The translations under genes and the position numbers were made by a program. A stretch of DNA of 53,535 bases, taken from the NCBI RefSeq assembly GCF_001545035.1, contig NZ_FCOJ02000051.1, positions 1-53,535 on the forward strand, written 5' to 3'. The notes under the pieces are model-generated. The model did no database searches and had not been told where the DNA came from. It saw only the letters and a program-made list of their open reading frames with translations. Shown piece by piece: positions 17,321-26,655 of this stretch (within the stretch, counting starts at the first letter, position 1; each line of letters begins with the position of its first letter). Source of the DNA: Caballeronia glebae. Lineage in GTDB: Bacteria > Pseudomonadota > Gammaproteobacteria > Burkholderiales > Burkholderiaceae.

Positions 17321-18234
17321 TTTGCCTCCTGGTTCGCGACATTCTTCTGCAGATCAGCGAACTTGGTATCGGCCATCGACTCGATGACGCCGATCATCTG
17401 TTCGAGTTGGGCGTCCTTGCCGAGCGAATTTAGGCCGATTTGCAGAAGCGAGCGCGCAGCGCCGCCTATGGGCATGGGGACTTTCTGCTCTGCGGCCAAA
17501 CCGATCGCCTGATGGATGTCTTTCACTTGAAGCGCGAGCCAGAACTTGGTGGACTGACGCCCTTCCGCGATGGCAGGCAGCATGCCCTGCGAGGTGTAGT
17601 TACGAGCCGTCGTTGCGTTGATCGCCTCGGTCATGAGTTCGAGGGGCAGGCCGAACTTTCGCCCCATGGCCACGACCTCCAGAGTCGCCAGGCGGCAACT
17701 GACGTTCATCATATTGTTCACGGTCTTCATGGTCTGACCGTTACCCACGCGCTCGCCGCAATGAAAGACGTTCGGGCTGATCGCGTGCAGTACCGGCAGC
17801 GTCTTCTGAAACGCGTCGTGCGGGCCCGAGGCGATGATCGAAATGGTCCCGGCAATGGCCGTAGCCATCGCACCGGAGACAGGTGCGTCGAACAATGTGA
17901 CGCCCATCTCTTCGAGTTGACGAGCAAACCCGTTGGTTTCTGCCGGCACGCCACTGGTCTGATCGACGACGATCTTTCCCGGCGCTAGCCCATCGGCCAC
18001 TCCGTTAGCACCGAAGAGCACCGCCTGGACGTCCGAGCTCCTCGGCAAGCAAAGCAGCACGACGTCGCTGTTACGCGCGAGTTCCGCGGGCGTTGCTGCC
18101 GCTGTGGCGCCCAGTTCGACGAAAGCACTCACAGTCTTCTCGTTCAAATCGAACACGCTCAACGGAAACTTGCCGATCAGATGACGCGCGAGCGCGCCAC
18201 CCATGGCGCCCAGCCCGATATAACCGATGCGCAT
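17317..18234 (-). CDS. NAD(P)-dependent 3-hydroxyacid dehydrogenase (HIBADH/LtnD family)
   Basis: A 305-residue beta-hydroxyacid dehydrogenase with complete motifs: GLGAMG at 7-12, DAPVSGAMATA (about 117-127), and catalytic K170 with N174 in GQTMKTVNNMM. A second conserved lysine lies in LQVKDI. AGGAGGAG precedes the ATG. The family oxidises the 3-hydroxyl of hydroxyacids such as 3-hydroxyisobutyrate, tartronate or L-threonate. Next to an OtnK-like kinase it most likely makes a 3-oxo acid that the kinase phosphorylates. It overlaps the degenerate paralogue downstream by four bases. Confidence 0.88.
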   Translation of the reverse strand: MRIGYIGLGAMGGALARHLIGKFPLSVFDLNEKTVSAFVELGATAAATPAELARNSDVVLLCLPRSSDVQAVLFGANGVADGLAPGKIVVDQTSGVPAETNGFARQLEEMGVTLFDAPVSGAMATAIAGTISIIASGPHDAFQKTLPVLHAISPNVFHCGERVGNGQTMKTVNNMMNVSCRLATLEVVAMGRKFGLPLELMTEAINATTARNYTSQGMLPAIAEGRQSTKFWLALQVKDIHQAIGLAAEQKVPMPIGGAARSLLQIGLNSLGKDAQLEQMIGVIESMADTKFADLQKNVANQEAK

Positions 18235-18393
18235 TTATCTCCTCCTGACTTTCATTGCCGATGACGTCCCCGGCCGACCGCCGCAGGAACAATGCGGCGC
18301 AAAGTGATGGTGCGCCACGGCACGTTGTGCGTCGAGTCGCATTTTCTCGGCGTGGTGGTAAGTGCGTCTTACCGCCTATGACCAGGACCGCTG

Positions 18394-19875
18394 CTACCGC
18401 TGCACGAACGGATTCGTGGGCGCCCTCTCGGAGGTAGACAGAAAGACGCTCTTGGTCTCAAGGAACTCATGAACCGCTTCGATTCCGTTCTCGCGACCGA
18501 TGCCCGACATCTTCATGCCGCCAAACGGCATCATGAAACTGTAGGCCCGGTATGTATTGACCCAGACGGTGCCGGCTTTCAGTGCCTTTGTCATGCGCAT
18601 CGCTCGGCCGATGTTCGCGGTCCACACGCCCGCGACCAGACCGTAAATCACGCTGTTCGCCAACGCCACGGCATGTTGCTCGTCATCGAACCCGATGATG
18701 GACAGCACCGGACCGAAGACTTCCTCTTGCGCAATGCGCATGTCGTTAGTGACGTTCGTGAAGATGGTCGGCTCGACGAACTGGCCGCCCGTTACACCGG
18801 GACCGGCCGCGGGCTTGCCGCCGAGAATGCAACGGGCGCCCTCGCGTCTTGCGATCTCGATGTAGTCAAGCACCTTCGCATATTGAGGAGGCGTTGCGAT
18901 GGGCCCGACGTTCGTTTCCGGTTGCATCGGGTCGCCGAGATTCACACCTCGCGCGAGAGCGAGCAGGCACTCAGTGAAACGCTCCTTGATCGAATTCTGC
19001 ACGAGCAGCCGCGAACCGGAGATGCACATCTGGCCGGCCGCACCAAAGATGCCTGAGACGACGCCGACTGCGGCAGCATCGAGGTCCGCATCCTCGAAAA
19101 CGATATTCGGCGACTTCCCGCCCAGCTCCATCGCGACGCGCTTCATGCCTCGGGCCGCAGTCTCGTAGATCCGCTTGCCTGTGATGTCCGAGCCGGTGAA
19201 GCTGATCTTTGCAACATCCTCGTGCTCGACGAGCGCAGCGCCAGCTTCGTTGCCAAAGCCCGTTATAACATTAAAGACGCCATCGGGCAGTCCGGCTTCT
19301 TTGGTGAGCGCAGCAAATTCCAGTGAACTCGCCGATGCAAATTCCGAAGGCTTGACGACGACCGTGCAGCCGGCGGCCAACGCGGGAGCGCACTTTAACG
19401 ACAAAAATTGCAGCGGCGAATTCCATGCGGTCAGCGCCGCGACGACGCCCACTGGCTCATGCGTGGTAAAAGCGAAGACGTCGGCCTTCTCCACCGGCAT
19501 GACCGCACCTTCGATCTTGTCAGCAAGCCCACCGTAGTAGTACCAGTATTCGGGAATGGTCTTCAACTGACCCTGCATCTCCGTGAAGACTTTGCCGTTG
19601 TCCTGCGTCTCTGTTGCGGCGAGTGGCGTGGCATGCTGGACGATCAGATCGCCTATGCGCCGCATCACCTTGCCGCGCTCGGTTGCTGTCATCCGGCTCC
19701 ACGGGCTGTCGTCCAGCGCGCGCTTGGCGGCCTTTACGGCACGGGCCGAATCTTCAGCCGTCCCGCGAGGGATCCTTGCCCACGGCTCTCCGGTGTAGGG
19801 ATTCACTGTGTCGATCCACTCGCCTTTTGTGGGATCCTCGTGCTTCCCATTGATCCACAGCTGATATGTCTTCAC
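18394..19875 (-). CDS. NAD(P)-dependent aldehyde dehydrogenase (third copy)
   Basis: A 493-residue ALDH. The GTG at 19875 is chosen because GGAGACAG lies just upstream and it gives the usual KTYQLWINGK start. Active-site elements are intact: AWNSPLQ (about 150), VVVKPSE, FTGSDITGK (about 226-234), general base E250 (MELGGKSPN) and nucleophile C284 (GQMCISG). It belongs to the minus-strand operon and lies between the SDR gene and the dehydrogenase pair. It probably oxidises an aldehyde or semialdehyde intermediate to the acid. Confidence 0.9.
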   Translation of the reverse strand: MKTYQLWINGKHEDPTKGEWIDTVNPYTGEPWARIPRGTAEDSARAVKAAKRALDDSPWSRMTATERGKVMRRIGDLIVQHATPLAATETQDNGKVFTEMQGQLKTIPEYWYYYGGLADKIEGAVMPVEKADVFAFTTHEPVGVVAALTAWNSPLQFLSLKCAPALAAGCTVVVKPSEFASASSLEFAALTKEAGLPDGVFNVITGFGNEAGAALVEHEDVAKISFTGSDITGKRIYETAARGMKRVAMELGGKSPNIVFEDADLDAAAVGVVSGIFGAAGQMCISGSRLLVQNSIKERFTECLLALARGVNLGDPMQPETNVGPIATPPQYAKVLDYIEIARREGARCILGGKPAAGPGVTGGQFVEPTIFTNVTNDMRIAQEEVFGPVLSIIGFDDEQHAVALANSVIYGLVAGVWTANIGRAMRMTKALKAGTVWVNTYRAYSFMMPFGGMKMSGIGRENGIEAVHEFLETKSVFLSTSERAPTNPFVQR

Positions 19876-19929
19876 GCACCTGTCTCCATGATCCCGCGAA
19901 CGCATCGAACCTAGGCGTCGACTTGTCGG

Positions 19930-20706
19930 TCAGAGGCCTGCTGTCTGCCCGCCGTCGACCACGACTGCATGACCGATCGCGAAACCCGCTACATCAGAAC
20001 ACAGCCAGAGGACCGTATTGGCGATCTCCTCCGGGCGGCCAAGGCGGCCAATGGGCTCTTGCGCGATCATCCGCTTGCGGTTCTCTTCGGTGCCTTGCGT
20101 GAAGCGGCCGATCATCGGCGTATCGATGATGCCCGGACACACAGCGTTGATGCGCACGCCATCTTTGCCGTACTCGAGCGCTGCCGACTTTGTGAGACCA
20201 ATGACGCCGTGCTTAGACGCACAATAGGCGCCTTGACCACGGATGCCAACCACGCCCGCGCCAGACGATGTATTGACAATCGAACCGCCGCCGTTTTTGA
20301 GCATGATCGGGATCTGGTACTTCATGCAGTAAAAGACGCCGCCGAGATTCACGCGCAGGATGCCTTCGAACGCTTCGTCGGGAATCTCGGCCGTGTAGGC
20401 GAGCGCCTGCTCGATGCCTGCGTTATTGAACGCGAAGTCGAGCCGGCCGAATTTATCGATGGTTGCGGCGAGCGCCGCTTGCACGTCGTCGGGCTTCGAG
20501 ACATCGCATTTCACCGCGAGCGCGCGAACCCCCTCCGCTTCGACCATCCGCACAGTCGCCTGTGCGCCTTCTTCCGAGAGATCGACCACGACGACATCCG
20601 CGCCTTCCTGCGCGAAAGCCAGGGCAGTTGCCTGCCCGATGCCGTTTGCCGCGCCGGTCACGAAAGCCACTTTCCCTTCATAGTTCCACTTGCGATGAGT
20701 CGTCAT
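19930..20706 (-). CDS. Short-chain dehydrogenase/reductase
   Basis: About 258 residues from the ATG at 20706, which is preferred because it follows the upstream gene stop by a few bases and has GGAGAT upstream. Classical SDR motifs are present: TGAANGIG (cofactor binding), NNAG, the catalytic triad serine in NTSSGAG, and YCASKHG (Y-x3-K), then VCPGIIDTPM. The acidic residue in VVVDLSEEGA favours NAD(H). It likely oxidises a ring or chain hydroxyl of the sugar-like substrate, for example to a lactone or ketone, with the adjacent lactonase acting next. Confidence 0.9.
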   Translation of the reverse strand: MTTHRKWNYEGKVAFVTGAANGIGQATALAFAQEGADVVVVDLSEEGAQATVRMVEAEGVRALAVKCDVSKPDDVQAALAATIDKFGRLDFAFNNAGIEQALAYTAEIPDEAFEGILRVNLGGVFYCMKYQIPIMLKNGGGSIVNTSSGAGVVGIRGQGAYCASKHGVIGLTKSAALEYGKDGVRINAVCPGIIDTPMIGRFTQGTEENRKRMIAQEPIGRLGRPEEIANTVLWLCSDVAGFAIGHAVVVDGGQTAGL

Positions 20707-20710
20707 TGCT

Positions 20711-21535
20711 TCATATCTCCGTTTTGAGTATGGCGCTGCGCGGCTGTCGCGCTTGCAGTTGTTCATCCGATCCGAGGTACACGCAACAATAGAGTGTATT
20801 TCCCTCTCTGCCGCCTAGCGTGCATGACACGGCGTTACCCTCGAACCGTATGCGGTCCGTGATCTCGCCACCTTCCACTACACGAACGAACTCGCCGGTG
20901 TTATAGCAACCCGCCCAGATGGCGCCGTGCTTGTCTGCACAGATCCCATCGGGCTGTCTGCCCTTGAGGTTCGCGAAGAGACGCCTGTTGGATAGCCTGC
21001 CGTCATTCGCTCTGTCGTACGCAGTCAGCCTGCTGCACCAGGTCTCGGCTACCACGAGCGTGCGGCCGTCGTCCTTGATCACCGCTCCATTGGGGAATTC
21101 CAGTCCCTCGGCTGCGACGCGAATGGAACCGTCAGGCTCGACCGCGTGCATATCCGTCGGTCGTATCGGCGCTCCGCCGAACAGGTCGTAGCCGAAATTC
21201 CCGACATAAACGCGGCCGGCATCATCGACGACGAGATCGTTGAGGTCACCACTCGCTATATCGCTCAGGTCCGCATAAACCGAAAGGGCGCCGTTCGACA
21301 CCATCATTAGTTTCCTTTGCGCGCATGACACGACAATGGGCGTCTTGTCCGGCAGAAAGCCGATTCCCGCCGGGCGTCCCGGTACCTCACAAACGACGCT
21401 GCGCGTACCGTCTTCAGCGACGACATAAAGCTTGGAATCGAAAACGTCTGAGACCCAAAGGCGATTGTCAAACCAGCGTGGCGCCTCCAGGAAGATGAAG
21501 CCGTCGGCCACAAGCGTCGCCTGATGCTCTTTCAT
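20711..21535 (-). CDS. SMP-30/gluconolactonase family lactonase
   Basis: A 274-residue six-bladed beta-propeller of the SMP-30/gluconolactonase/LRE family. The metal-site glutamate lies in FLEAPRW, further ligands in LNDLVVDDAGRVYVG and FPNGAVIKDDGRTLVVAET, and the late aspartate in QPDGICADKHG. These enzymes hydrolyse aldonolactones using a divalent cation. The gene ends five bases before the SDR start, so the two are co-transcribed. This supports a dehydrogenase-to-lactonase step giving a sugar acid. No secretion signal is visible, so it is cytosolic. Confidence 0.88.
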   Translation of the reverse strand: MKEHQATLVADGFIFLEAPRWFDNRLWVSDVFDSKLYVVAEDGTRSVVCEVPGRPAGIGFLPDKTPIVVSCAQRKLMMVSNGALSVYADLSDIASGDLNDLVVDDAGRVYVGNFGYDLFGGAPIRPTDMHAVEPDGSIRVAAEGLEFPNGAVIKDDGRTLVVAETWCSRLTAYDRANDGRLSNRRLFANLKGRQPDGICADKHGAIWAGCYNTGEFVRVVEGGEITDRIRFEGNAVSCTLGGREGNTLYCCVYLGSDEQLQARQPRSAILKTEI

Positions 21536-21670
21536 GGATATGCTCTTGTAATGGAAATGACGCGGTGAGGTGTCTCCTTTCGAATCAGGTTATTGCCTCG
21601 TTGCCTCTCAGGTCCAGTTCGTTTTTGTTCGCTCGACGGTAAGCAAGGCTGAAGGCCCATCTTGAACCGG

Positions 21671-21961
21671 TTATTTCCCTTTCTTCAGCACATGAATCTT
21701 GTTGCTCTCGACCCAGCCTTCGGTTTTCGTCAGGTAAGCCTTGACATGCGGCGATATGCAATGCGCGTTGAAAGTTTCCAGGCTTTCCCATCGTTCGATA
21801 AAGACGAAGCAGCGCGGCTCTTGCATATCGCGGTACATCTCGTACTGAAGCACGCCGTCTTCTTCGTGAACGGGCGCGAGCAAGCCTTCGAGCGCGTCGG
21901 CCAACTTCTCCTCGTAGCCCGGCTTTGCAAAAGAGATGGCAATCGCGGATACCTCGGACAT
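21671..21961 (-). CDS. ABM-domain monooxygenase (YgiN-like)
   Basis: A 96-residue dimeric alpha-beta barrel of the antibiotic biosynthesis monooxygenase family, with FAKPGYEEKLADAL, YEMYRDMQEPRCFVFIERWES and the conserved HCISPHVKAY region. AGGAGA lies upstream of the ATG. It is the first gene of the minus-strand run. Family members oxidise quinols or act as small isomerases or decarboxylases, and many accompany sugar-acid catabolic genes without a proven role. Confidence 0.85.
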   Translation of the reverse strand: MSEVSAIAISFAKPGYEEKLADALEGLLAPVHEEDGVLQYEMYRDMQEPRCFVFIERWESLETFNAHCISPHVKAYLTKTEGWVESNKIHVLKKGK

Positions 21962-22313
21962 GGTGTTCTCCTGTCGACTTGAAGAAGGAAAGGCGAGGAT
22001 ATACGCGAGCTTCGGAGAACAAAAGCGCGCTCTTGCGATAGGTCAGTGCAAATCGCAACGTCGCAGGCAATCAGACGAGGCCGCGGACTAGGTGTTTCCC
22101 TTAGGAAGCGCGGGCTTTGAATGATCGGCCACCCTAATGCCGACAGGCGAAAGACGCTGTGACGGGCGTCTGCGGACGGTCTGCATGCCGACCGAAGATC
22201 AGTTCAGCAATGCTTACCCTCAACGCCAGAAAAACCAACTAGACCTAACCGTCAACTGGGAAATAACCTTCATCAAACAGCAACGCCCACTTATGAACCA
22301 GCAGTTGGACGGC
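21962..22313. promoter_or_regulatory. Divergent control region
   Basis: About 350 bp separate the first gene of the minus-strand run (ABM monooxygenase) from the plus-strand GMC oxidoreductase gene. Promoters for both operons must lie here or nearby. No convincing -35/-10 pair, operator palindrome or riboswitch was recognised by eye. Confidence 0.4.
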
Positions 22314-23957
22314 ATGGAAATCTACGACTACATCATCATCGGAGCGGGATCGGCGGGCTGCGCGCTTGCACGTGGCCTGAGCGATAACCCAGAGAACAAG
22401 GTCTTGCTTCTGGAAGCCGGGCCTCCCGCCGACAGGTTCTGGGTGAACACACCGGCCGGCATGGCGAAGCTGTACTTTCATAAAGAGCTCAACTGGAATT
22501 ACCACACCGATTCGATGCCGGCGCTTTACAACCGAAAGATGTATTGGCCGCGCGGTAAGACACTGGGGGGCTCGAGTTCCATCAACGGAATGATCTTTAT
22601 TCGTGGACATCGTAACGACTTCGACAGTTGGCGCGACCTGGGAAATCCGGGGTGGGGCTACGACGATCTCCTGACGTACTTCAAACAGATGGAGCACAAC
22701 GAGCGCGGCGCGAACGACTATCGCGGCGCAGGCGGACCGCTGTGGGTCAGCGATCCCGTATTGCAGGTCCGTAGCTCACGTGATTTTATCGAGGCCGCGG
22801 CGCGTTTGGGCGTTCCTCCCACGGAGGACTTCAACGGTGCAGTGCACGACGGCGTCGGCTTCATGCAGCACACCATTCGCGGAGGACGACGCTACTCCGC
22901 CTACACGGCCTTCGTGGAACCCGTGCGTCACCGGCGCAACCTGACGGTGCTGACTGAGGTCGCTGTGCAACGCATCGTGCTGAAGGGCAATGTGGCGACA
23001 GGTGTCGAAGTCGTTGTTAAGGGAGAGCGTAGGACGTTCGATGCAGCGAAGGAAGTGATTCTGTCGGCCGGATCGCTCAACTCGCCGCAGATACTCATGC
23101 TATCCGGCATCGGGCCGGACGAAGAGTTGCAAAGACACGGCATTAAAACGCTCGTTGACATACCGGGCGTGGGGCTCAATCTCCAAGACCACTTTTATGT
23201 GCATGGAAGCTATCACTCGACGCCGGATAGTTCCTACAACCTCGAATTGGGCGGCTTCCGGAAGTATCTCGAAGGCGCACGCTATCTGCTGACGCGCAAA
23301 GGCTATCTGGCGCTCGGCTCCTCGCAAGTCGGCGCCTTCGTGAAGAGCCGTCCCGAAGAAGCGTATGCGGACTTGCAGATCAGCTTCCGGCCGATGACCT
23401 TTACCTACCATCCTGGCGGCCAGTGCGAAGTGGATCGTCAGCCAGGCATGGGCGTATCGGTGTACCTGCTGCGTCCGCGCGCCACTGGGACCGTGACCTT
23501 GCGCTCTTCGAAGCCTGACGATCCCGCCGTGTTCAAGCCCAACTTCCTGAGCAACGACGACGACAACAGGGCGATGATCGCGGGCGTGAAGATGATTCGT
23601 CGAATCATGTCGACGGCGCCGATCGCATCGCGCGTCATCGAAGAAGAGATTCCCGGTCCGATGGTCGAGACGGACGAGCAGATTCTTCAATGGATGGCGA
23701 TGACCGGCAACTCCGCACACCATCAGGCGGGCACCTGCAAGATGGGCCGCGACCGCCTCGCTGTCGTGGATGAGCGCCTGCGCGTGAGAGGGGTCGAGCG
23801 CTTGCGGGTGGCGGATGCATCGATCATGCCGCATCTCACGTCGGGTAACACCAACGCGCCGTCCATCATGATCGGCGTGAAGGCGGCCGACATGATTGCG
23901 AAGGACGCTTCGTCTCGTCGAGACATTCGCGAGATCGAGAGAGTGTCCGCGGTCTGA
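22314..23957 (+). CDS. GMC-family FAD-dependent alcohol oxidoreductase
   Basis: About 547 residues from the ATG at 22314 (an in-frame ATG at 22293 is also possible). The N-terminus is the FAD-binding YIIIGAGSAGCALA. GMC signature 1 is GKTLGGSSSINGM, and signature 2 lies in EVILSAGSLNSPQIL. The active-site histidine is in NSAHHQAGTCKMG, with the partner asparagine in TSGNTNAPS. The family oxidises primary alcohols, choline or sugars. It opens a plus-strand operon with an aldehyde dehydrogenase and a sugar-type ABC importer, divergent from the lactonase/kinase run, so a polyol or sugar alcohol is a reasonable substrate. Confidence 0.9.
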   Translation: MEIYDYIIIGAGSAGCALARGLSDNPENKVLLLEAGPPADRFWVNTPAGMAKLYFHKELNWNYHTDSMPALYNRKMYWPRGKTLGGSSSINGMIFIRGHRNDFDSWRDLGNPGWGYDDLLTYFKQMEHNERGANDYRGAGGPLWVSDPVLQVRSSRDFIEAAARLGVPPTEDFNGAVHDGVGFMQHTIRGGRRYSAYTAFVEPVRHRRNLTVLTEVAVQRIVLKGNVATGVEVVVKGERRTFDAAKEVILSAGSLNSPQILMLSGIGPDEELQRHGIKTLVDIPGVGLNLQDHFYVHGSYHSTPDSSYNLELGGFRKYLEGARYLLTRKGYLALGSSQVGAFVKSRPEEAYADLQISFRPMTFTYHPGGQCEVDRQPGMGVSVYLLRPRATGTVTLRSSKPDDPAVFKPNFLSNDDDNRAMIAGVKMIRRIMSTAPIASRVIEEEIPGPMVETDEQILQWMAMTGNSAHHQAGTCKMGRDRLAVVDERLRVRGVERLRVADASIMPHLTSGNTNAPSIMIGVKAADMIAKDASSRRDIREIERVSAV

Positions 23958-23984
23958 ACCAGCTAAGCAAAAGGAATTTCTTCA

Positions 23985-25463
23985 ATGTCAACCGCAAGTC
24001 TTCAAAGCGATCAAAGCAAGGTGCAAACTCATTATCCGCGCGTCGGCCTGTTCATCGATGGCGAGTGGATCTACGACCGCGAAACAGCGGTCGAAGTAAG
24101 AAACCCGGCTACGGAAGAAGTACTGGGACAGGTGCCGAAGGCGACAGGCGACGATCTCTCGCGTGCCCTGGACGCAGCCGCACGCGGATTCTCAATCTGG
24201 CGCGACACACCGCCCCAGCAGCGCGTCAAGATCATCCAGAAAGCAGCGGCTTTGATGCGCGAGCGGCTCGAGCTCATCGCCACGACGATCACGCTGGAAA
24301 ACGGCAAGCTCTACTCCGATGCCTACGCGGAAGCCGACCGTTCGATGAACTTCTTCGAATGGAATGCGGCGCAGTCACTACGCGACTACGGGTTGATCGT
24401 GCCCGGCGAACCGCAGATGCAGAAGTTCATCTTGCGGCAGCCGATCGGACCGGTGGCCGCATTCACGCCGTGGAACGTACCGATCAGTTCGGCCGCCCGC
24501 AAAGTCAGTGCCGCTTTGTCGGCGGGGTGCTCAGTCATTCTGAAGGCGGCCGAAGAAACGCCCGCTACCGCATGTCTCGTGGTGAAGGCCTTCGAAGAGG
24601 CGGGGTTGCCGCCTGGCGTGCTGAATCTCGTGTTCGGCAATCCGGCGGAAATATCGTCGGCCCTCATTGCTTCGCCTGTCATTCGGCTCGTCACGTTTAC
24701 GGGGTCGGTGCAGGTCGGCAAGCACCTCACGCAACTCGCCGCGGCGGCTATGAAGCCCGTCTTGATGGAACTCGGCGGTCACGCTCCGGTACTGGTCTGC
24801 GAGGGTGTGAATGGCGCGGCAGTCGGACGGCTCGCGGCGCGCGGCAAGACGAACGCGAGCGGACAGATCTGCGCGTCGCCATCACGGTTCATCGTTCACA
24901 GCAGCGTGTATGACGACTTCGTCGCCGCTTTCGCCGATGCGGTGAAGGATGTCCGCGTCGGCGACGGCTTCAGCAAGACCGCGCAGATGGGGCCGGTGGC
25001 AAGCGCACGGCGGCTGGCGGCCATGCAATCTTTCGTGGCGGACGCCCGGCAACGCGGTGCGCGCGTGGCTGCCGGAGGCGAGCGTATTGGCGATCGCGGC
25101 TACTTTTTCGCGCCGACCGTTCTTGCCGACGTCCCGAACGACGCGGACGCGATGACGATAGAGCCCTTCGGCCCGCTTGCTGCTTGCGTGCGCGTCGACG
25201 ATCTCAGCGAGGCCGTTGCGCTGGCCAACAGCCTCTCGGTCGGACTGGCCGCGTATGCCTTTACCAACTCATTGGAGGACGCGGAGCGTATCGGTCGCGA
25301 ACTGGAGTGCGGGGTCCTCTCCATCAACCATTTCGGCACGCCGGACGCCGATACGCCTTTTGGCGGTGTCAAGGACAGCGGCATCGGGCGTGAAGGCGGC
25401 CCATCGACGCTCGACGCCTATATGGTCACGAAGACAGTGCTGCAAAAGACGGTGCGCATTTAA
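23985..25463 (+). CDS. NAD(P)-dependent aldehyde dehydrogenase (fourth copy)
   Basis: A 492-residue ALDH with TPWNVP (about 161-166), VILKAAEETP (cofactor lysine at about 187), FTGSVQVGK (238-246), general base E262 (MELGGHAP) and nucleophile C296 (SGQICASP). It starts 27 bp after the GMC oxidoreductase gene with AAAGGA upstream. GMC plus ALDH gives a plausible alcohol-to-aldehyde-to-acid pair. It shares the GGHxPVL and WNxP variants with the first ALDH at 5460, so the two may act on related substrates. Confidence 0.9.
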   Translation: MSTASLQSDQSKVQTHYPRVGLFIDGEWIYDRETAVEVRNPATEEVLGQVPKATGDDLSRALDAAARGFSIWRDTPPQQRVKIIQKAAALMRERLELIATTITLENGKLYSDAYAEADRSMNFFEWNAAQSLRDYGLIVPGEPQMQKFILRQPIGPVAAFTPWNVPISSAARKVSAALSAGCSVILKAAEETPATACLVVKAFEEAGLPPGVLNLVFGNPAEISSALIASPVIRLVTFTGSVQVGKHLTQLAAAAMKPVLMELGGHAPVLVCEGVNGAAVGRLAARGKTNASGQICASPSRFIVHSSVYDDFVAAFADAVKDVRVGDGFSKTAQMGPVASARRLAAMQSFVADARQRGARVAAGGERIGDRGYFFAPTVLADVPNDADAMTIEPFGPLAACVRVDDLSEAVALANSLSVGLAAYAFTNSLEDAERIGRELECGVLSINHFGTPDADTPFGGVKDSGIGREGGPSTLDAYMVTKTVLQKTVRI

Positions 25464-25647
25464 CAAAAAGCTCAATACCAGAAGATTCGTTCAAAAACGA
25501 GCGCAGACGTACGTTCATTGAAATTCCTACGCCCGGCGTCACTAAAGAAAACGTATCCAGTTTGCGTGCTTCAGTAGTAAGCGCCGCCGCAACACGATCT
25601 AAGTAACGAAAGCAGCAAGACAACATAACAAATCGACGGAGACGTAA

Positions 25648-26616
25648 ATGAAGAATCAATCCAGGAAAGTGTGCGTGATTTGGCTGGCGAGCGCGTTGGC
25701 GTTCATGGCGGACGTCGCTCTGGCGAAGGACATCACGCTTGGCTACGTTGCTGCGGGCATGCAGTACCCGTTCAACGTTGCGGCGGCAAAAGGCTTCGAG
25801 GCGGCGGCGAAGGCGGCCGGCGTCAAGACGATCGTCCTCGATGCGAAAACCAGTGTCGAGCGCCAGGGGAATTCGGTCGATGACCTCATCGCGCAAAAGG
25901 TGGATGGCATCGCCGTCCTGCCGATCGACGCCGTGGTCGCGCAGGCCTGGGTCGATCGGGCCGCGTCTCACAACATACCGATCGTGGCCGTGGCGACGCA
26001 GGTCGGTGATCCGCAGAAGCATCCTGTGAAGGATGTTTATCCGAAGCTGACCGCGCTGGTTGCGAGCGACGAAGTGCATGCGGGATACAACGCCGGGCAA
26101 ATCGCCGTGACGCTGCTCCCCAAGGGGCGCACCGCGAATATCGCAATCGTCGAGGGTGCGCCCGGTTATCCGACCGTATGGCAGACCACCCAGGGTTTCA
26201 AGGAGGCGCTCGACAAGGCGGGGATCAAGTATCGCATCGTGGCCTCGCAGCCTACCGACTGGACGCCCGAGAAAGGCGAGTCGGTCTGCCAGAACATGCT
26301 GACGGCGCACCCGGACATCGATTTGTTCTTCAATCAGGCCGATGACATGGTGATCGGCTGCGCTCGCGCTGTGCGTTCCGCAGGCTCACACGCCAAGCTC
26401 ATCGGGCGCGGTGGATCGCGTCTTGGCATCAATGCGATCAAGGTCGGCGACGTCGATGGAACCGTCTGCATCCAGCCAGGAAAGATGGGGCAGCTCGCGT
26501 TCAAGGCGCTGTACGCAGCGGTGACGAACCCCGGCGGGCCGAAGGCACAGTTCGTCGATGTCGACACGCCTCAGGTCACCAAGGCGAGCCTCGCGCAATG
26601 CGTGCCCGAGTGGTAA
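25648..26616 (+). CDS. Sugar ABC transporter periplasmic-binding protein
   Basis: A 322-residue substrate-binding protein of the ribose/galactose (Peripla_BP_4) group. A signal peptide is clear: basic KNQSRK, hydrophobic VCVIWLASALAFMADV, and ALA-K cleavage near residue 26. The mature protein begins DITLGYVAAGMQYPF, with later VDGIAVLPIDA and the LFFNQADDMVIGCARAV region of the binding cleft. It is followed by the ATPase and permease genes, which completes a class 2 sugar importer. Substrate not deducible. Confidence 0.9.
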   Translation: MKNQSRKVCVIWLASALAFMADVALAKDITLGYVAAGMQYPFNVAAAKGFEAAAKAAGVKTIVLDAKTSVERQGNSVDDLIAQKVDGIAVLPIDAVVAQAWVDRAASHNIPIVAVATQVGDPQKHPVKDVYPKLTALVASDEVHAGYNAGQIAVTLLPKGRTANIAIVEGAPGYPTVWQTTQGFKEALDKAGIKYRIVASQPTDWTPEKGESVCQNMLTAHPDIDLFFNQADDMVIGCARAVRSAGSHAKLIGRGGSRLGINAIKVGDVDGTVCIQPGKMGQLAFKALYAAVTNPGGPKAQFVDVDTPQVTKASLAQCVPEW

Positions 26617-26655
26617 GCACGAGCGACGACAACCGATGTGGCAGGAGAGAGACAA

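Noticed and set aside
19969..20727. 252-codon plus-strand frame over the SDR gene
   Set aside because: Antisense to a well-supported SDR with full motifs; composition is His/Arg-rich shadow.
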